Shown one piece after another: positions 1 to 12,130 of a stretch of DNA of 64,000 nt. The position numbers were made by a program, and so were the translations under genes. Source of the stretch: Pelodera strongyloides (Eukaryota > Nematoda > Chromadorea > Rhabditida > Rhabditidae); assembly GCA_036852015.1 (NCBI GenBank), contig JAANDG010000032.1, forward strand, positions 1-64,000. The letters run 5' to 3'. The notes below the pieces were generated by a model, which was not told the origin of the DNA, did not search any database, and saw only the letters and a list, made by a program, of their open reading frames with translations. The first letter of the stretch is position 1, and each line of letters begins with the position of its first letter.

Positions 1-651
1 GTGTTCAATGTCTTTAGTTTTATCGAAAGATAATTTCTTTATTTTAATAAAAAATTCACACCTAATTTCATAAAGATAATTTTCCTTTAGAAAGATTATG
101 GTCATTAGGTTAGGTGGTGTTAGTGTAGTTTCCAATAAACACGCCTAATGAAACACACTTATTGTTAGTATGAGTGGACGGAATAAATAAACTTTAACTT
201 CTAATTCTTTGCCTACAATTCGATCGCTGTTCCGCAACTATGCATTTGACTGGAAAAGAATTTAAACCTTGTTCGTCTTCAAAAAAAACTACTAACCTAT
301 ACTATACCCCTATACGCTGTCTTCAAAAACTACTAACCTACTAACTTCAAAAAAAAAAAAAAACTCTTCAAAAAAAAACTACAAAAACTACTAACCTATA
401 CTATACCCCTATACGCTGTCTTCAAAAACTACTAACCTACTAACTTCAAAAAAAACTTCAAAAACTCTTCAAAAACTACTAACCTATACTATACCCCTAT
501 ACGCTGCATAACATGGACTATTTTGCGTGAAACCCAAATTTGTCATAAATTGATGACTTCACTAAACTGTTTTACCCTATGGCGCTCAATTTTTTTATGA
601 ATTAGGAATTAGGAGAATGAATTAGGAGTTGCATTTTTCGTGAGCCTCGAG
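1..651. repeat. Direct repeat, copy 1 (truncated by window start)
   Basis: Nearly the same sequence occurs again at 7289-7920, in the same orientation. Both copies hold the same order: an AT-rich stretch, a variable minisatellite of runs such as CTTCAAAAACTACTAACC, then a shared tail ending GCATTTTTCGTGAGCCTCGAG. The minisatellite differs in length and A-run size between copies. After the tail the copies diverge at once: here the next bases form the splice acceptor of a Gln-rich exon, while the other copy runs into unrelated sequence. It could be a dispersed element or a local duplication; the window edge hides the left boundary. Confidence 0.85.
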
Positions 652-669
652 CCTCCGTCTGCACCACAG

Positions 670-1576
670 CAACAGCAGCAACAACAGCCGAATCCACAGC
701 AGCAAATGCAACAACAACCTCAAATGTATCAGTCCCCGATGCCACAGATGCCTCCCTATTACACGCACACCGTTCCTTACGGTATGTTGTTGTTTGGCAT
801 CTTGTGCTGGGGTACGAGACCGTATGCAAGTGGATCGCTAACTATAAAAAATTGTCTTTGTGCTCTATTATGTTTAGTTGTGTGATAATATACTAATCAC
901 GGAACGTTGTGTTATATTCCGCCGTGTTCGCCAAGTATGTGCGCTGATGTCAGCACTTTTCGTTTTTGTAGTTTCGTGAAACATTTCCTGTTTCACGATA
1001 TCGTATCTGTAGCAGTGAAATGGGGATATTTGTGAGCGGCAGTGCCACATTTGTTTACATCTAGTTGGTAGATACTCATAGTAACTTGTATTGAAGCATT
1101 TTGGCGCTTAGGCTTAGTTTTGAGCCGTGTTTTTTGGCGTAGTTTAATACTGATTTATCGTTCAGGCCAGCCTCAGCCTCCCGTTTTCTATCAACAGCCG
1201 AGCTTTGGAATGCCCTATCCAACATATCCGGGAGGTTATCAGGTATGATTTGATATTTTTTAATTTTCCATCCAGTATGTGATGTGTTTCGACTTGAATA
1301 ATCCCAAACTTACCACTGAATAATCCCAAACTTACCATGGGAGAACATAAGGGAACCACAGAACGCGCACATTGGACATTTTGTTTTCTTGAAAGCTCCA
1401 TTTGTTTTGTTGCGAGGCGTATTTCTTTGTTCGTTTGGAGATTTGATTTCTTTGTAAGATTGATATTTTAGCCTATGAATATGTACTCGCCGTTCCCTCC
1501 GAACCCCCAACAACAGCAACAGCAAACCGCACAGGGAACAAACCCCTTCCAGCCTGCATACCAACCACCTCAGTAA
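670..1576 (+). CDS. Gln/Pro-rich protein with C-terminal NPF motif, last three exons
   Basis: Three exons join in phase: 670-781, 1166-1242 and 1472-1576 (stop TAA 1574-1576). Introns begin GTATGT and GTATGA and end TTCAG and TTTTAG. The 97-codon stretch is low complexity: Gln runs, Pro and Tyr (PYPTYPGGYQ), and near the end NPF within GTNPFQPAYQPP. NPF binds EH domains in endocytic adaptors such as epsins, AP180/CALM and ArfGAP relatives, so a clathrin-adaptor or ArfGAP tail is plausible but unproven. The acceptor of the first visible exon lies right after the end of the direct repeat, so upstream exons are probably outside the window or separated from it by the repeat. The frame is also open upstream of 670 to a GTG at 640, so the exon start is tentative. 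Gene identity is unknown. Confidence 0.6.
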
Positions 1577-3511
1577 GAGTACGGTAGGCGGAGCAAGACA
1601 TAAAGGTCACTGGCTTTTAGCTTGTAATTGTAAACCCGTGTTATAGCAATATCGGCCTCAGATTGTAGCCAAATTTTCTAATCATAACCTTTTGCTTACA
1701 TTGTATTGTTGTAGGTGAATTGGAGTGAATCCGTGTCTCATTTTTATGCGTTATTTGAATTTGTCTCTCAGCCAATAACTAAACGGTTACTGTACTTTTA
1801 TTTTATTTCCTTGTAAGATGTTGATTGCTTTTTGAGGATTTTCTATTTTTTGGTTGTATTATGATGCAATATACCTATCAACTGTTTATTGTTTGTAAGA
1901 AACTACTGTATCCTGATGTTCCAAAGTAGCGTCATCGACGAACCTATGCATGATTGTATATTACTTGTTTTATTTCCTTGCATTAGTCTATTTTTAATGT
2001 TTCCCCTACCGAGTGAAGGCACTTTACGTCGATTTTCTTACTTGTCTGTGATTATTATCTTTGTGTGTGCATAGGTTTTTGAGCACTACCTGGGCGGATT
2101 GTAAAGCAGAATTGCACGTGGTTTGTGAAGCTTATCCTGGTCATCAGAATTCAGAATTCCCTTCTTGTATTGTATGCACTTTTGTGTTCCTTTCTGTATC
2201 ACGCTGCATGTAATACGTGGGAATGAATTTCGCATGCACTTACACTTTAACGGTGGCCCGGTAGTCTGAAAAATTATATATCTATGTATTCCTTGTCTTC
2301 CTAGTTTTTTTCGTAAAATGTGTACTGTGTACTTGATTTTGCATGTGAATTGTACTGTGGTTATAGTTTTTTGAATGAAGCATCAGTAAAGCTTGATTTA
2401 TTTTGAAGATTTATTGTGTGAAATATTTTACACGCCTTATGGAGTTTGGATAGAATTGAAGAATACTACCGCTTTTTGAAAAATACCACGCCATCTAGTG
2501 GGGTAGTAATATTCAGTGGTGGGGCAGTTGGTGGGTAGTGTTTTGGTATTTTGGTATCCGGGAATCTTCTCTACTGAAAACCGGATGTTGGGCATGTCAG
2601 GGCCCTTCGTTTTTATGTATTTTCGTGAATATAGCACAATTTGTTTAGTTAGGGGATGTGAAGCCGCCCATTTCTCTCTTTCTTTTTATCTTTGTCTTTC
2701 TCTCTCTTTCTCTGTCTCTTTCTCCGTCTCTTTCTCTCATAATAATCTTGATATCTATATCTTTCTTTATCCTCATCTTATACCCCAACCAAATATCACA
2801 ACCTTTTCTTTTAGTTAATAGTTCGCTATCTCTCTATGTTTCCCTTTCATTATATACCCACCCGACCCTGGATTCCCTCTCTGAAGTCTGTGGTCCTGTG
2901 ATCCCGGCACCTCTCTTATGTACTCGTCAACCTTCGCACTTCGCACCTCTTATTCAACTTCGTTAACAAGCTGCATTCTCAAAAACTCCCTCAATATTTC
3001 AGAGCACGTCATTTCTCACACACCCCGGATTCTTTATATTTCGCTTGCTCTCCCCCCCCCCCCCCCGTTCTCCATTTGCGTATTTACCTTCCTTACCTTT
3101 ATGTATGTATTTAGTTCTATCTTCCCCCTTTTTCTTTATTTGTCGGTCCTCCCCTGTCTGTATTTAGTTCTCTAGCTTCCCTCGTTCTCTTTCTCTTTAT
3201 TTCACTCTCTTCCCACTCCCTGTATATCTCACACTCACTTCCTCTTTCACTCCCTGTCTCTCCCCTTTACCTCCTCTCTCTTTCTCCTCACGTCTCCCCC
3301 TCTTCTCTATCCCCTTCTCTCATTCTCGGTCCTCCTTTCACCCTCTCTCTATCACTCTCTCCCTCTAATTCATCCCTCTCTGTCCGTCGTGGTGATGAGA
3401 CAATAGTAAGACAAGAAGAAAGTTACATTTTGTAGAATTCTACGTACACATTCCACGATTCCACATACAAATCTTTCGACCACCCTACTGTCTACTGTCA
3501 CCATGCTATCA
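1577..3511. other. 3' UTR and pyrimidine-rich intergenic stretch
   Basis: The first ~800 bases are T-rich and look like the 3' untranslated region of the Gln-rich gene, with no coding signal. From about 2660 to 3370 the + strand is a degenerate CT-rich tract (TTTCTCTCTCTTTC-like) with a C homopolymer near 3050. Open frames here are low-complexity Ser/Leu/Phe translations of the tract and are not genes. Confidence 0.6.
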
Positions 3512-4753
3512 CTGCAGTAAAAAGGAGTAGAGAAAATAAGGGAAATGATAGGAGGGAGCGTGATCACCAAAGTGAGATAGAAAAGGAGGGGAGGAAGTAC
3601 GAAAGAGGAGAGGGTAGGGAGAAGGGATGAAAAGGTGGACATTCTTTTTCGGAAACTACATCGCCTTTGCACTTTTCCGTCGTCAACACAGTTTAACTGT
3701 AAGGTTTCAATCCACTACCACCTACCGTACTATCCCTACAGTACGATAAGGGAGGCGGACAGTCCTCACACATCCACACCCACCCAAGACTTTGGTTCGG
3801 GAGCTCCCAGGCCTGGTGACTCACCTTCCTAACTACGCGGGGATGTTCCGCTACCTCAGAGTGCAATGCCTGGAAATGGCCCAAGTTTCGATTCACTAGT
3901 GCCAACCTCAGAGACACTGGTTGCGAACCGAGAGAGGTTGACTACCAGACCGTACCGCTTGGTACCATCAGACGGGCTTTGCTTTTGGTTTCAATACACA
4001 AGGCAAAACCCAAGACCGCCTTCTAGTACTCTGCATACCAATCTCAGTTCCTAACACACGGTCGGCTGGGAATGGTCCAGGAAAAGCACTACTCATGCAG
4101 TCCCCAGTGGGTGTCAACAGCCACACGCATCTCAGAACCCGATCTAACGTGTGGTATTTAAATAGTACCTCCGAACCGGGCGCCTCCCTTCGGCATAACT
4201 TCTGACCACGCATGCGCGAAACTGAGCTAGGCATGCAGGGTACTAGAAGAGCGGCTTGGGTTTTGCCAAGCATATTGAAACCAAAAACAGGGACCGTCTG
4301 ATGGTACCAGGCGGTACAGTCTGGCAGTCAACCTCTCTCGGTTGGCACCCAGTGTCACCAAGATTGGCACCAGTGAATCGAAACGAGGACCATTTCCTGA
4401 CATTGCACCCGGAGATAGCAGAACATCCCCCACGTAGTTGGAAAGGTGAGTCACCAGGCGTGGGTGCTCCCGAATCAATGTCCTGGGTGGGTGTGGATGT
4501 GTGAGGACTGTTCGCCTTCCTTACCGTACTGTGGGGATAGTACGGTAGGTGGTTGTGCATTGAAACCTTACAGTTTAACCGTGTTGAAGACAAAAAAGTG
4601 CAAGGCGATGTAGAGTCCGAAAAAGAATGTCCAGCTTTTCATCCCTTCTCCCTACCCTCTCCTCTCTCGAACTTCCTCCCCTCCTTAACCATCTTACTTT
4701 GGTGAGCACGCTCCCTCCCATCATTTCCTTTATTTTCTCTTATCCTTCTGCGT
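3512..4753. repeat. Large palindrome / foldback, ~520-bp arms
   Basis: The left arm (about 3512-4045) is the imperfect reverse complement of the right arm (about 4225-4753), around a ~180-bp spacer. Matching pairs include GGGAGAAGGGATGAAAAG at 3619 against CTTTTCATCCCTTCTCCC at 4635, and the segments around 3700-3980 and 4260-4560. Identity is high but not perfect, so it is an old inverted duplication or foldback element. All open frames inside are arm translations. No transposase is visible. Confidence 0.8.
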
Positions 4754-5048
4754 TCGTAGCACATTCATCCATAATTATCTTTCTCGCTGTCTTCTCACCA
4801 TCTCTTTTCTCTCCCGCACTACATCTTATTATTTTTAAACCCCATCCCTCTCTCATTCTCTCTCACATGTCCCCCCCCCCTTTTCTATACGTCGCGTTTA
4901 GAAATTCAGAGGAATGTTCCTGGTTCCAATAGGGCGCGCTGGGTTTTGGCCCGGGACTTATACTCACGTTTATTGCAGTTTTAATTTAAGTTTCCATGAA
5001 GGTCGTGTCCTTATTTTCGTATATTTGTATTCTCTCTCGCTCTCTCTC

Positions 5049-5100
<52 letters not shown>

Positions 5101-5620
5101 GTCCGTTGTTCTCTATATATCTCTCTCTCTCCCTCCCTCTCTCTCCCTCCCTCCCTCTCTCTCTCCAGATCTATACCTCCCTCGCCTCGCTCTTTCTCAC
5201 ATCCCACTCATCCATGCTTATATTTGGACCGACTCAAAATGCCCCCCCCCCCCTTTTCTATACGTCCAATTTTCTATACGTCTGTCTGACTTTTCTTGCT
5301 CTCTATCACATTACTTATCTTTTAATCTATTCGAACTACTTTGTTTTCTTCTATCCTTCTATCCCTATTCGATTTTCTATCCTTCTATCCCTATTCGACT
5401 CACTCTCTCTCTCTCTATCTCTCTCTGTCTATGCCCATGCCCTCTCCTCTCTCTCTCTCTCTCTCCCTCTCTCTCGCTCGTTCGCATTTGCCTGCAGTCA
5501 AGCATGTCTACAGCATAAACTTAAAATTTGTTCCAGCTTTCTTCACCGGAACGAAAATATGATTTCAGTCCAAAAATATAATTTCAGTTCTCGAAATTGT
5601 GAAATCATCTTGGGTAGAAG
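4754..5620. repeat. Simple-sequence tract (CT)n with poly-C blocks
   Basis: CT dinucleotide runs dominate 5030-5175 and 5400-5480. Poly-C blocks near 4869 and 5241 are each followed by CTTTTCTATACGTC, a small local duplication. The long Ser/Leu frame over this tract is an artefact of (CT)n. Confidence 0.85.
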
Positions 5621-5741
5621 GTAGAACATCGGCGTTACGGCACAAACCATCAAACAGTAATTCATTTCTTTTTTATTTGGGTGATTGAACTGTCCATACT
5701 GTACCTGAACTCAGCCATACTGAGGCCGTGTTCGCAAAAAT

Positions 5742-5876
5742 TTAACGATGGGGTAGGTTACTGGCGCCTCCTGTTTAGCGTGCTCTCTCGGCTTGCTCTG
5801 CCTTTGACATGAAGCGAGGGAACGCTGGAGAGAGCACGCTAAACTAGGGGACGCCTGTAACCTACCCCATCGTTAA
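5742..5876. mobile_element. TTAA-flanked MITE-like inverted repeat
   Basis: The element runs from TTAA at 5742 to TTAA at 5873. Its ends are inverted: CGATGGGGTAGGTTAC on the left and GTAACCTACCCCATCG on the right, followed by inner arms built on GCGTGCTCTCTC / GAGAGAGCACGC. Length is 135 bp. Flanking TTAA fits a piggyBac-type target duplication. No coding capacity. Confidence 0.75.
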
Positions 5877-6054
5877 ATTTTTCTGAAACCGGACACTGAA
5901 CTGCAACTGACCTTCATGGTTCATGGTGTCGTCCTCCTCGACGTTGACATCACCGTAGCATAGTGCAGGCTCACAGCGTTGAAGTCGGTAGTGGCAACGA
6001 GCAACCCTTCGATGAGCAGTACCATGATGCCACACCTGAAATGAATTCATGAAT

Positions 6055-7108
6055 TTTATCGTGAAAAAGTGCTCTGTTTTAGGTAGGTGTTTTTGGCTCT
6101 TCTCGTCATCATTACAATGAAGTACTTAGCTAACTATCAGAAAATTTAGCGGCCACAAAAAGAGACCAATTCGGTTGTGGGCTACATCTACAAAAAGTGA
6201 AAAATTCATTATGTTAATACTTAACTATTTTATGAAAATGACCAGTCGGTCTCTTCCGACTGCAGGAATCGGCCTTCGGCCGATTGTTACCCTACTACTT
6301 AAATTTCCTATGATACTCTGATTCTTTACTTTTATTTGCTAATTATTTATTTCTATTCAACGGGGAGCCAAAATTGCGGCTGGAGAAAAGGTGTAACGAT
6401 AGACGTATAGTTTTTCGCACTACTCAAACGTGGAGGCTACTATTTGAGCAGTCACACAGGTGTAGAAGTTAAATAAAAACATGTCTGTTCAGTGAATAGA
6501 AAGCGAACTATGCGAATGAAAATGATCTATGAAATAAATTTCACTAAGCGAGACCCTTTTCAGATATGTTACGTATTTGTCGTGTTTTGATCTAAATTGT
6601 TATGTGAGACTGACAATAGGCATTTATATATTGGTATGCCACAAAAGGAGTACTACCTTACAGCTTCAAAAAATTACACTTCCTTCTTTAAATTGTCCAC
6701 TTGCTCAATTCTCTTCATGTATGCTTCCATAGTTCGCAACACATTTCAAAAGTTTACGTGAACCAGCAGACAAATGGAGCGCCGCAATTTTTGGTTCCCC
6801 TTGGATATAAATAAATAATTAGCAAATAAAAGTAAAGAATCATAGTATCATAGGAAATTTAAGTAGTAGGGTAACAATCGGCCGAAGGCCGATTCCTGCA
6901 GTCGGAAGAGACCGACTGGTCATTTTCATAAAATAGTTAAGTATTAACATAATGAATTTTTCACTTTTTGTAGATGTAGCCCACAACCGAATTGGTCTCT
7001 TTTTGTCGCCGCTAAATTTTCTGATAGTTAGCTAAGTACTTCATTGTAATGATGACGAGAAGAGCCAAAAACACCTACCTAAAACAGAGCACTTTTTCAC
7101 GATAAAAT
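6055..7108. mobile_element. Long-terminal-inverted-repeat element (~1.05 kb, arms ~320 bp)
   Basis: The left arm (6055-6375) begins TTTTATCGTGAAAAAGTGCT; the right arm (about 6790-7108) ends with the complement AGCACTTTTTCACGATAAAA. The arms are almost identical, with single differences such as GCGGCCAC versus GTCGCCGC. Each arm carries two nested short palindromes near 6245-6283 and 6880-6915 (AATCGGCCTTCGGCCGATT and CAGTCGGTCTCTTCCGACTG). The ~410-bp centre has no long frame. This looks like a non-autonomous DNA transposon. Confidence 0.85.
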
Positions 7109-7288
7109 AATTTTCCTCTTTTTAGAGATATTTGGAAAATATCAGGCCTAACGCCGAACTAATTGAATGTTCATTTACGGGATATAAATAAGTAACTCAC
7201 ACAATTAAATATGCATTATACACTGATTGTGAGGGTCAATTCTGCAACTTATCATTCTTCGTTGGTTAAAACAGTTGGAGAACACTAG

Positions 7289-7920
7289 GTGTTCAATGTC
7301 TTTAGTTTTATCGAAAGATAATTTCTTTATTTTAATAAAAAATTCACACCTAATTTCATAAAGATAATTTTCCTTTAGAAAGATTATGGTCATTAGGTTA
7401 GGTGTTAGTGGTAGTTTCCAATAAACACGCCTAATGAAACACACTTATTGTTAGTATGAGTGGACGGAATAAATAAACTAAATAAACTTTAACTTCTAAT
7501 TCTTTGCCTACAATTCGATCGCTGTTCCGTTCCGCAACTATGCATTTGACTGGAAAAGAATTTAAACCCTATACGCTTCGTCTTCAAAAAAAACTACTAA
7601 CCTACTACCTTACTAACTTCAAAAAAACTTCAAAAACTCTTCAAAAAAAAAAAAAAAAAAAAAAAACCCCTTCAAAAACTCTTCAAAAACTACTAACCTA
7701 CTAACTTCAAAAAAAAACTTCAAAAAAAACTCTTCAAAAACTACTAACCTATACTATACCCCTACTACGCTGCATAACATGGACTATTTTGCGTGAAACC
7801 CAAATTTGTCATAAATTGATGACTTCACTAAACTGTTTTACCCTATGGCGCTCAATTTTTTTATGAATTAGGAATTAGGATGAATTAGGAGATTGAATTG
7901 CATTTTTCGTGAGCCTCGAG
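7289..7920. repeat. Direct repeat, copy 2
   Basis: Second copy of the repeat at the window start, same orientation, with the same right boundary at GAGCCTCGAG. Its A-rich minisatellite differs in copy number and contains a run of about 22 A near 7645. The two copies frame the 6.6 kb that holds the Gln-rich exons. Confidence 0.85.
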
Positions 7921-7989
7921 TATCCATTGTTGCAAAAAGCTCGTCCGTCGATGCGCGAACTTGTGTTCTATTTACTGTACAATTACCGT

Positions 7990-8365
7990 CCCATGGAAAT
8001 TAGGCGTCCCATGAGTGGGACAACCGTCCCATGGAAATCTGACCGTCCCATGGTGCCAGAATGGATGTTATCTCACTCAAACATTACTACATATCAACTT
8101 TTTTGGCAATGGAAAAAAAGAATAAAGTATTGAGTCGGTTGAGGTTGAGAGGGCTCTGGGACTTTGAAAGGGCCATGGGACGGTCAGATTTTCATGGGAC
8201 GGTCAGATTTTCATGGGACGGTTTGGAAGTCTATGGGACGGTTGGGAGGTCCATGGGACGGCTAGATTCCCTTGGGACAGTTGTTCCTTTAATGGGACGT
8301 TGTTGTCCCATGAGTGGGACGGTTGGCTCCTTTGGGACGCCTAGATTTCCATGAGACGGTAATTC
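7990..8365. repeat. Inverted array of an 11-bp motif, CCATGGGACGG
   Basis: The left side has repeats of CCGTCCCATGG, the right side about eight degenerate repeats of CCATGGGACGG spaced 20-25 bp. The outer ends are inverted: ATTACCGTCCCATGGAAAT against ATTTCCATGAGACGGTAAT. The core CCATGG is itself palindromic, so the stretch can fold in many registers. The frame through 8061-8354 is a translation of the repeats. Confidence 0.8.
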
Positions 8366-8399
8366 TACAATACAATATACAATAGAGCCCGAACGAACT

Positions 8400-8780
8400 A
8401 TCATTCCATAACTAACAATCCTTCTGCTCTACCAGTTGCGCCATTCAGCTACTGGGTCGTGAAAGCTAACAGGAATTATATAGTTAATTAGGGACAGAGT
8501 GACTGAAGGTTAAACATTGGATTATGTAGCTTTATTCATGAAGTATTATTTGAGAAATTTCTGAATGAGAAACTTCAGTACTATGTGAGACACAGTAGTG
8601 GGCTCTATCTCCTTTTATAATTCACAAAAGATCAATGATTACGTAAACGGCACTGATAGTGTGCCAATCAAAAAAGCTAAATGTTGAACGCAAAACGTTC
8701 GGCTTTGGCCGAAACCGAACGCACGACCTCTCGCTTTGTAGCCAAACGCTTTGCCAATGTACTACAAGGCATGTTGTTTT
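8400..8780 (-). repeat. Two tRNA-like (A-box/B-box) fragments, probable SINE remnants
   Basis: On the - strand, near 8425-8455, there is TGGCGCAACTGGTAGAGCA, a good pol III A-box. Near 8690-8775 a second piece has TACATTGGCAAAGCG followed ~40 nt later by GTGCGTTCGGTTTCGG, a T-arm-like B-box. Neither folds as a clean cloverleaf. I read them as tRNA-derived SINE fragments, not tRNA genes. Confidence 0.4.
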
Positions 8781-11068
8781 TGTAAGTAAAGGTCACCTCA
8801 GGCCTCTGGAGGAGTTAGGCGACCGGGAAATAATAAAAATAATATAAATTAATAAAATTTAATTGAAGAACTTGAACTCTTGATCAAATGTTTTAAAAAA
8901 AAAAACTATTTTGCAACTTTAAAGCCTTGGAATTTCCAACTTCTCATTAATTAACTTTTACTAGGTCCTGACAACCCAAATTCCAATGAGTGCTGAATAA
9001 ACACACGATATTGATATAATATTGTTCAGACAATCTTCATTTTTTTTATTTTAATCTTTTCCGCATTCAATATTTCCCTATTCACCTACACTTCAGCAAA
9101 CGCACATGCATTTGTCAAAAGAAAAAGGGGGATCCCAGGCTACCAGCTTGGACATGTGAAAAAATAACCAAATATAAAAGAATTTATATTATATAGAAGT
9201 TGTTTTCCATGGAAAATGCTTTATTTTATAATGTACTGCGCACTGTCCGCGTAAACTATGAGGTATGAAAGTATGAACCCATCTGGTATGAGGCAAAAGG
9301 GGCGGGGCTTCGGCTGTGCGCACAAAACTGCGAAGGTGCAATGTTCGAGGCCCCAAAAGTCTAAGAAATCGATATCGGGGAAAGATGCTGTGAGAGAGAA
9401 ATATTCTCAGCAACACTTCAGTTATCTAATGCAGAAGTTTGGGCGCAAAATTTTCATTCAGAAGCGCGCTAGGGCCGAAAATGTACCAAAAATTACCAAA
9501 ATTAGCATAAAAATCAATAAATCGATAATTAGAAATCAATATTTCAAAATTCTAATGGCTTTGCTAGAATCCCGCCCCCTGATATACTATAAGGAAGACC
9601 AGTTCAAAAGTGTGCCTTTGATGCCCACGAAAATTGAGGAAGGAAGGACAGAAAAAAAAAAAAAAAAATCCACATAATACGTCAGTCGTTTTTTTAATAA
9701 CTTCTCTTCAAAATGATTTTTTCTGGCTGAGTTTTTGCAGGGTTGTAGAGGGACATTAGGAGAGTAGATTTGCCAAATTAGAGCCCATTTGGTCCAGTAC
9801 TTTTTGTGCTATTAATTAATGAGTGCTCCCAGGTCCGGGAAACCACCGGAGAAGAACCAAAAAGGGCTAGGCTGCGCCTAGCCCCAAAACATAAAAGAAA
9901 TTAAGAGCCTTAGTAAAAACTCATGAAGTCTAGCTCCAGAGTACAGCCATGGGATACGAAGACACGTGCACACGGACACATATTGTTAGCATGCTTCAAG
10001 ATTTGCTTTTAAAGTTGCATTCAGATATATTAAACAGTTAGAACTTAAGCAACATAAACAACACCCGCTCAAGAATTAGCGTATTTGTAAGAACATGCCT
10101 TGTTTGGCGGTTTTGTTCCAAAGGAGAGAGAGAGAGAGTTTTCGTCCTGACGGCCACAACGTTGAACTGTATCACTTTTCGTTTTATCCCTGAAATATTA
10201 ACATGAAACTGAGTGAATAATGAAACGAAGCAATTAATTAATGACAAATAAACTACGTGCACACATGTCCAGTTATTAGCTAACTAACCTAACACGGAAA
10301 CACCAAACTATGTTAGCGCTCACAACCGGCTAACAAAGGTAATAACAAAATAAACTAAAGCAAATGGAAAGTATATAAATGATAGCACTGGATAAGTAAA
10401 CGTGTCTGAAAAAAAACACTGACTGAATATAGTCTCATCATTTGCATGCGCACATCCGCATGCTAATTTGTAGTTTAATTTTCGTATGCTAAATATTGTG
10501 GGCGTGGCCAAGCCTAAGAGGAGTGTTAGAGAGGCTTGCGAGACATATAGGGACAACAGAGAAGTGGCAAGAAACATAATATTCAATTAGGGGGATTGCT
10601 ATTATCTCTTATTAAATAAAGAGAATAATAATTTCTAAAGTGTACATGGTTAATCAAGATGCAGTTCACCGGGTGTTCTAAAAGACGTTTCAAATTGCAT
10701 TTACTACATGTACAATCTGGTTCATAATTGAATGGGCACAGAATATTATTCTTTAAAAAAATGATCTATTTAAAGCGAATTTGAACCGGTTCTTAAAACG
10801 CATGGATGGGGACAATTGAATTCAAACGTATTTATGCTAAGTTTCTAATATGAAGTTTCCTGTTTCCCAAATGGAGTGTGCTTTCGGGAACGGGTAAAAA
10901 CTTCTCGGGACAGGGTAAAAATGCTCACGGGAAAGGATTTTTGTAAAGTTATTGTCCCCGGGTATGCGTTCCCGTAAAAATGGTGAATACAAGCTTGTTT
11001 CTCAACTTTGTTCAATTTCCTCTCAAAATCAACATAAAGAGTGTGAAGTGCGACATTTTTCGGTAACT
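8781..11068. other. Intergenic, no supported gene
   Basis: AT-rich sequence with short frames only. The frame at 9258-9677 ends in a poly-A run and has no recognisable domain or splice context. Near 10768-10850 there is a degraded left end of the TTAAAGCGAAATAC element family. I see nothing else. Confidence 0.5.
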
Positions 11069-11070
11069 CT

Positions 11071-11310
11071 AAGGGCGCATTCGAGATGGACATTTCCGGA
11101 AAAGAAAAGGAAAACAGGAAAACTTTTGGTCCGAGATGGATTTCACCTGAAAAAAATGCTATTGCCAACGCATTTTACATGCAAATGATCGATTGATTTT
11201 AGTTTCAATTACGGTACATTTGCATTTTCGTATTATTTTTTTTTCTCTGTCCATCTCGAACCACTTTTTTCTTTTCTTTTCCGGAAAATGTCCATCTCGA
11301 ATGCGCCCTT
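11071..11310. mobile_element. MITE-like inverted repeat (240 bp)
   Basis: The left end AAGGGCGCATTCGAGATGG and right end CCATCTCGAATGCGCCCTT are exact complements. Next inside come TTTCCGGAAAAGAAAAG and CTTTTCTTTTCCGGAAAA. The centre is A/T-rich. No coding capacity. Confidence 0.8.
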
Positions 11311-11544
11311 AAAAGACAAATGCAACAATGCAACATGATGATCTGATCTCTTTATTTATTATGTGACATACATATTCTTATTTGAAGTTGAACCAGGTAT
11401 AACGCGGAAAATCGAGCGTAGTGTTGTATGCAGCAATCATTCCGCATTCAAACTGCATGATGCTATCGCCCCATCTAATACCCTCGATCCACTAAATAAG
11501 AAAATCAATTATGTAAAGAAGAGCTTACAATTGTAAAACAAAAC

Positions 11545-11623
11545 AATTGTGCTCAGGACTTGTGCGGAACATGTCATAAGCGAACCTTGCCCCCTCCCTT
11601 GAATAAAGGTGCTCTTGAAGCGT
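11545..11623 (+). repeat. SINE tail fragment (copy S3)
   Basis: It carries the shared SINE tail: GCGGAACATGTCATAAGC, then TTGAATAAAGGTGC and CTCTTGAAGCG. The tRNA-like head is missing. It sits in the last intron of family member A. Confidence 0.7.
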
Positions 11624-11936
11624 AGAAGAAATTTTAAATAATAACGGGCCCAATGCTGATATTCGAAATGATATTGTGATACTGTGCAACATACAAGAAC
11701 AGAAAGCTATACTGTGTAACATGGACCTGAAACCTCTTCAAATAGCTCTCTGAGGTTTTTAACCTTTAAAGTGATGATACTTACCACTCCATTGTTAAAT
11801 TCCACGTCTATAATCTTCTGTTCATTGTCGTCATAATACCAGCATCCTAAACACATGACCTATACTTTTCAATATTTTCTTCCTTATATGATTGTCACTG
11901 GATTATTCACTAGAAAGTCACTAGATATCCTCCATG

Positions 11937-12130
11937 TTAAAGCGAAATACCGGCCGGTTTTTGAAACTCATAGTGGACTCGTGGACAACTGCATTCGTAC
12001 GTATTTATGCTAATTTGCTCGAATTTAGCTCGTATTCCAATTTGTGTTCATTTGCATACGCTGCATAAGAATGCTGGTGTATTCGGGTCTATTCGATGTG
12101 TTTCAAAACCCAGCCGGTATTTCGCTTTAA
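11937..12130. mobile_element. TTAAAGCGAAATAC-type MITE (copy a)
   Basis: TTAA at both ends. The left arm AAAGCGAAATACCGGCCGG continues to TTTTTGAAACTCAT; the right arm is the complement, ending AGCCGGTATTTCGCTTTAA. The centre holds CATTTGCATACGCTGCATAAG, conserved among copies. Located in an intron of member A. Confidence 0.8.

Noticed and set aside
4914..5624. 236-codon open frame, longest in the first 10 kb
   Set aside because: It is mostly translation of (CT)n and poly-C tracts; both strands are open for the same reason.
1..7920. LTR retrotransposon formed by the two direct repeats
   Set aside because: No gag, reverse transcriptase, integrase, primer-binding site or polypurine tract between them; the interior holds a cellular gene end and foldback repeats.
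9258..9677. 139-codon open frame
   Set aside because: Lys-rich low complexity ending in poly-A, no domain, no splice or promoter context, and antisense frames of similar length overlap.
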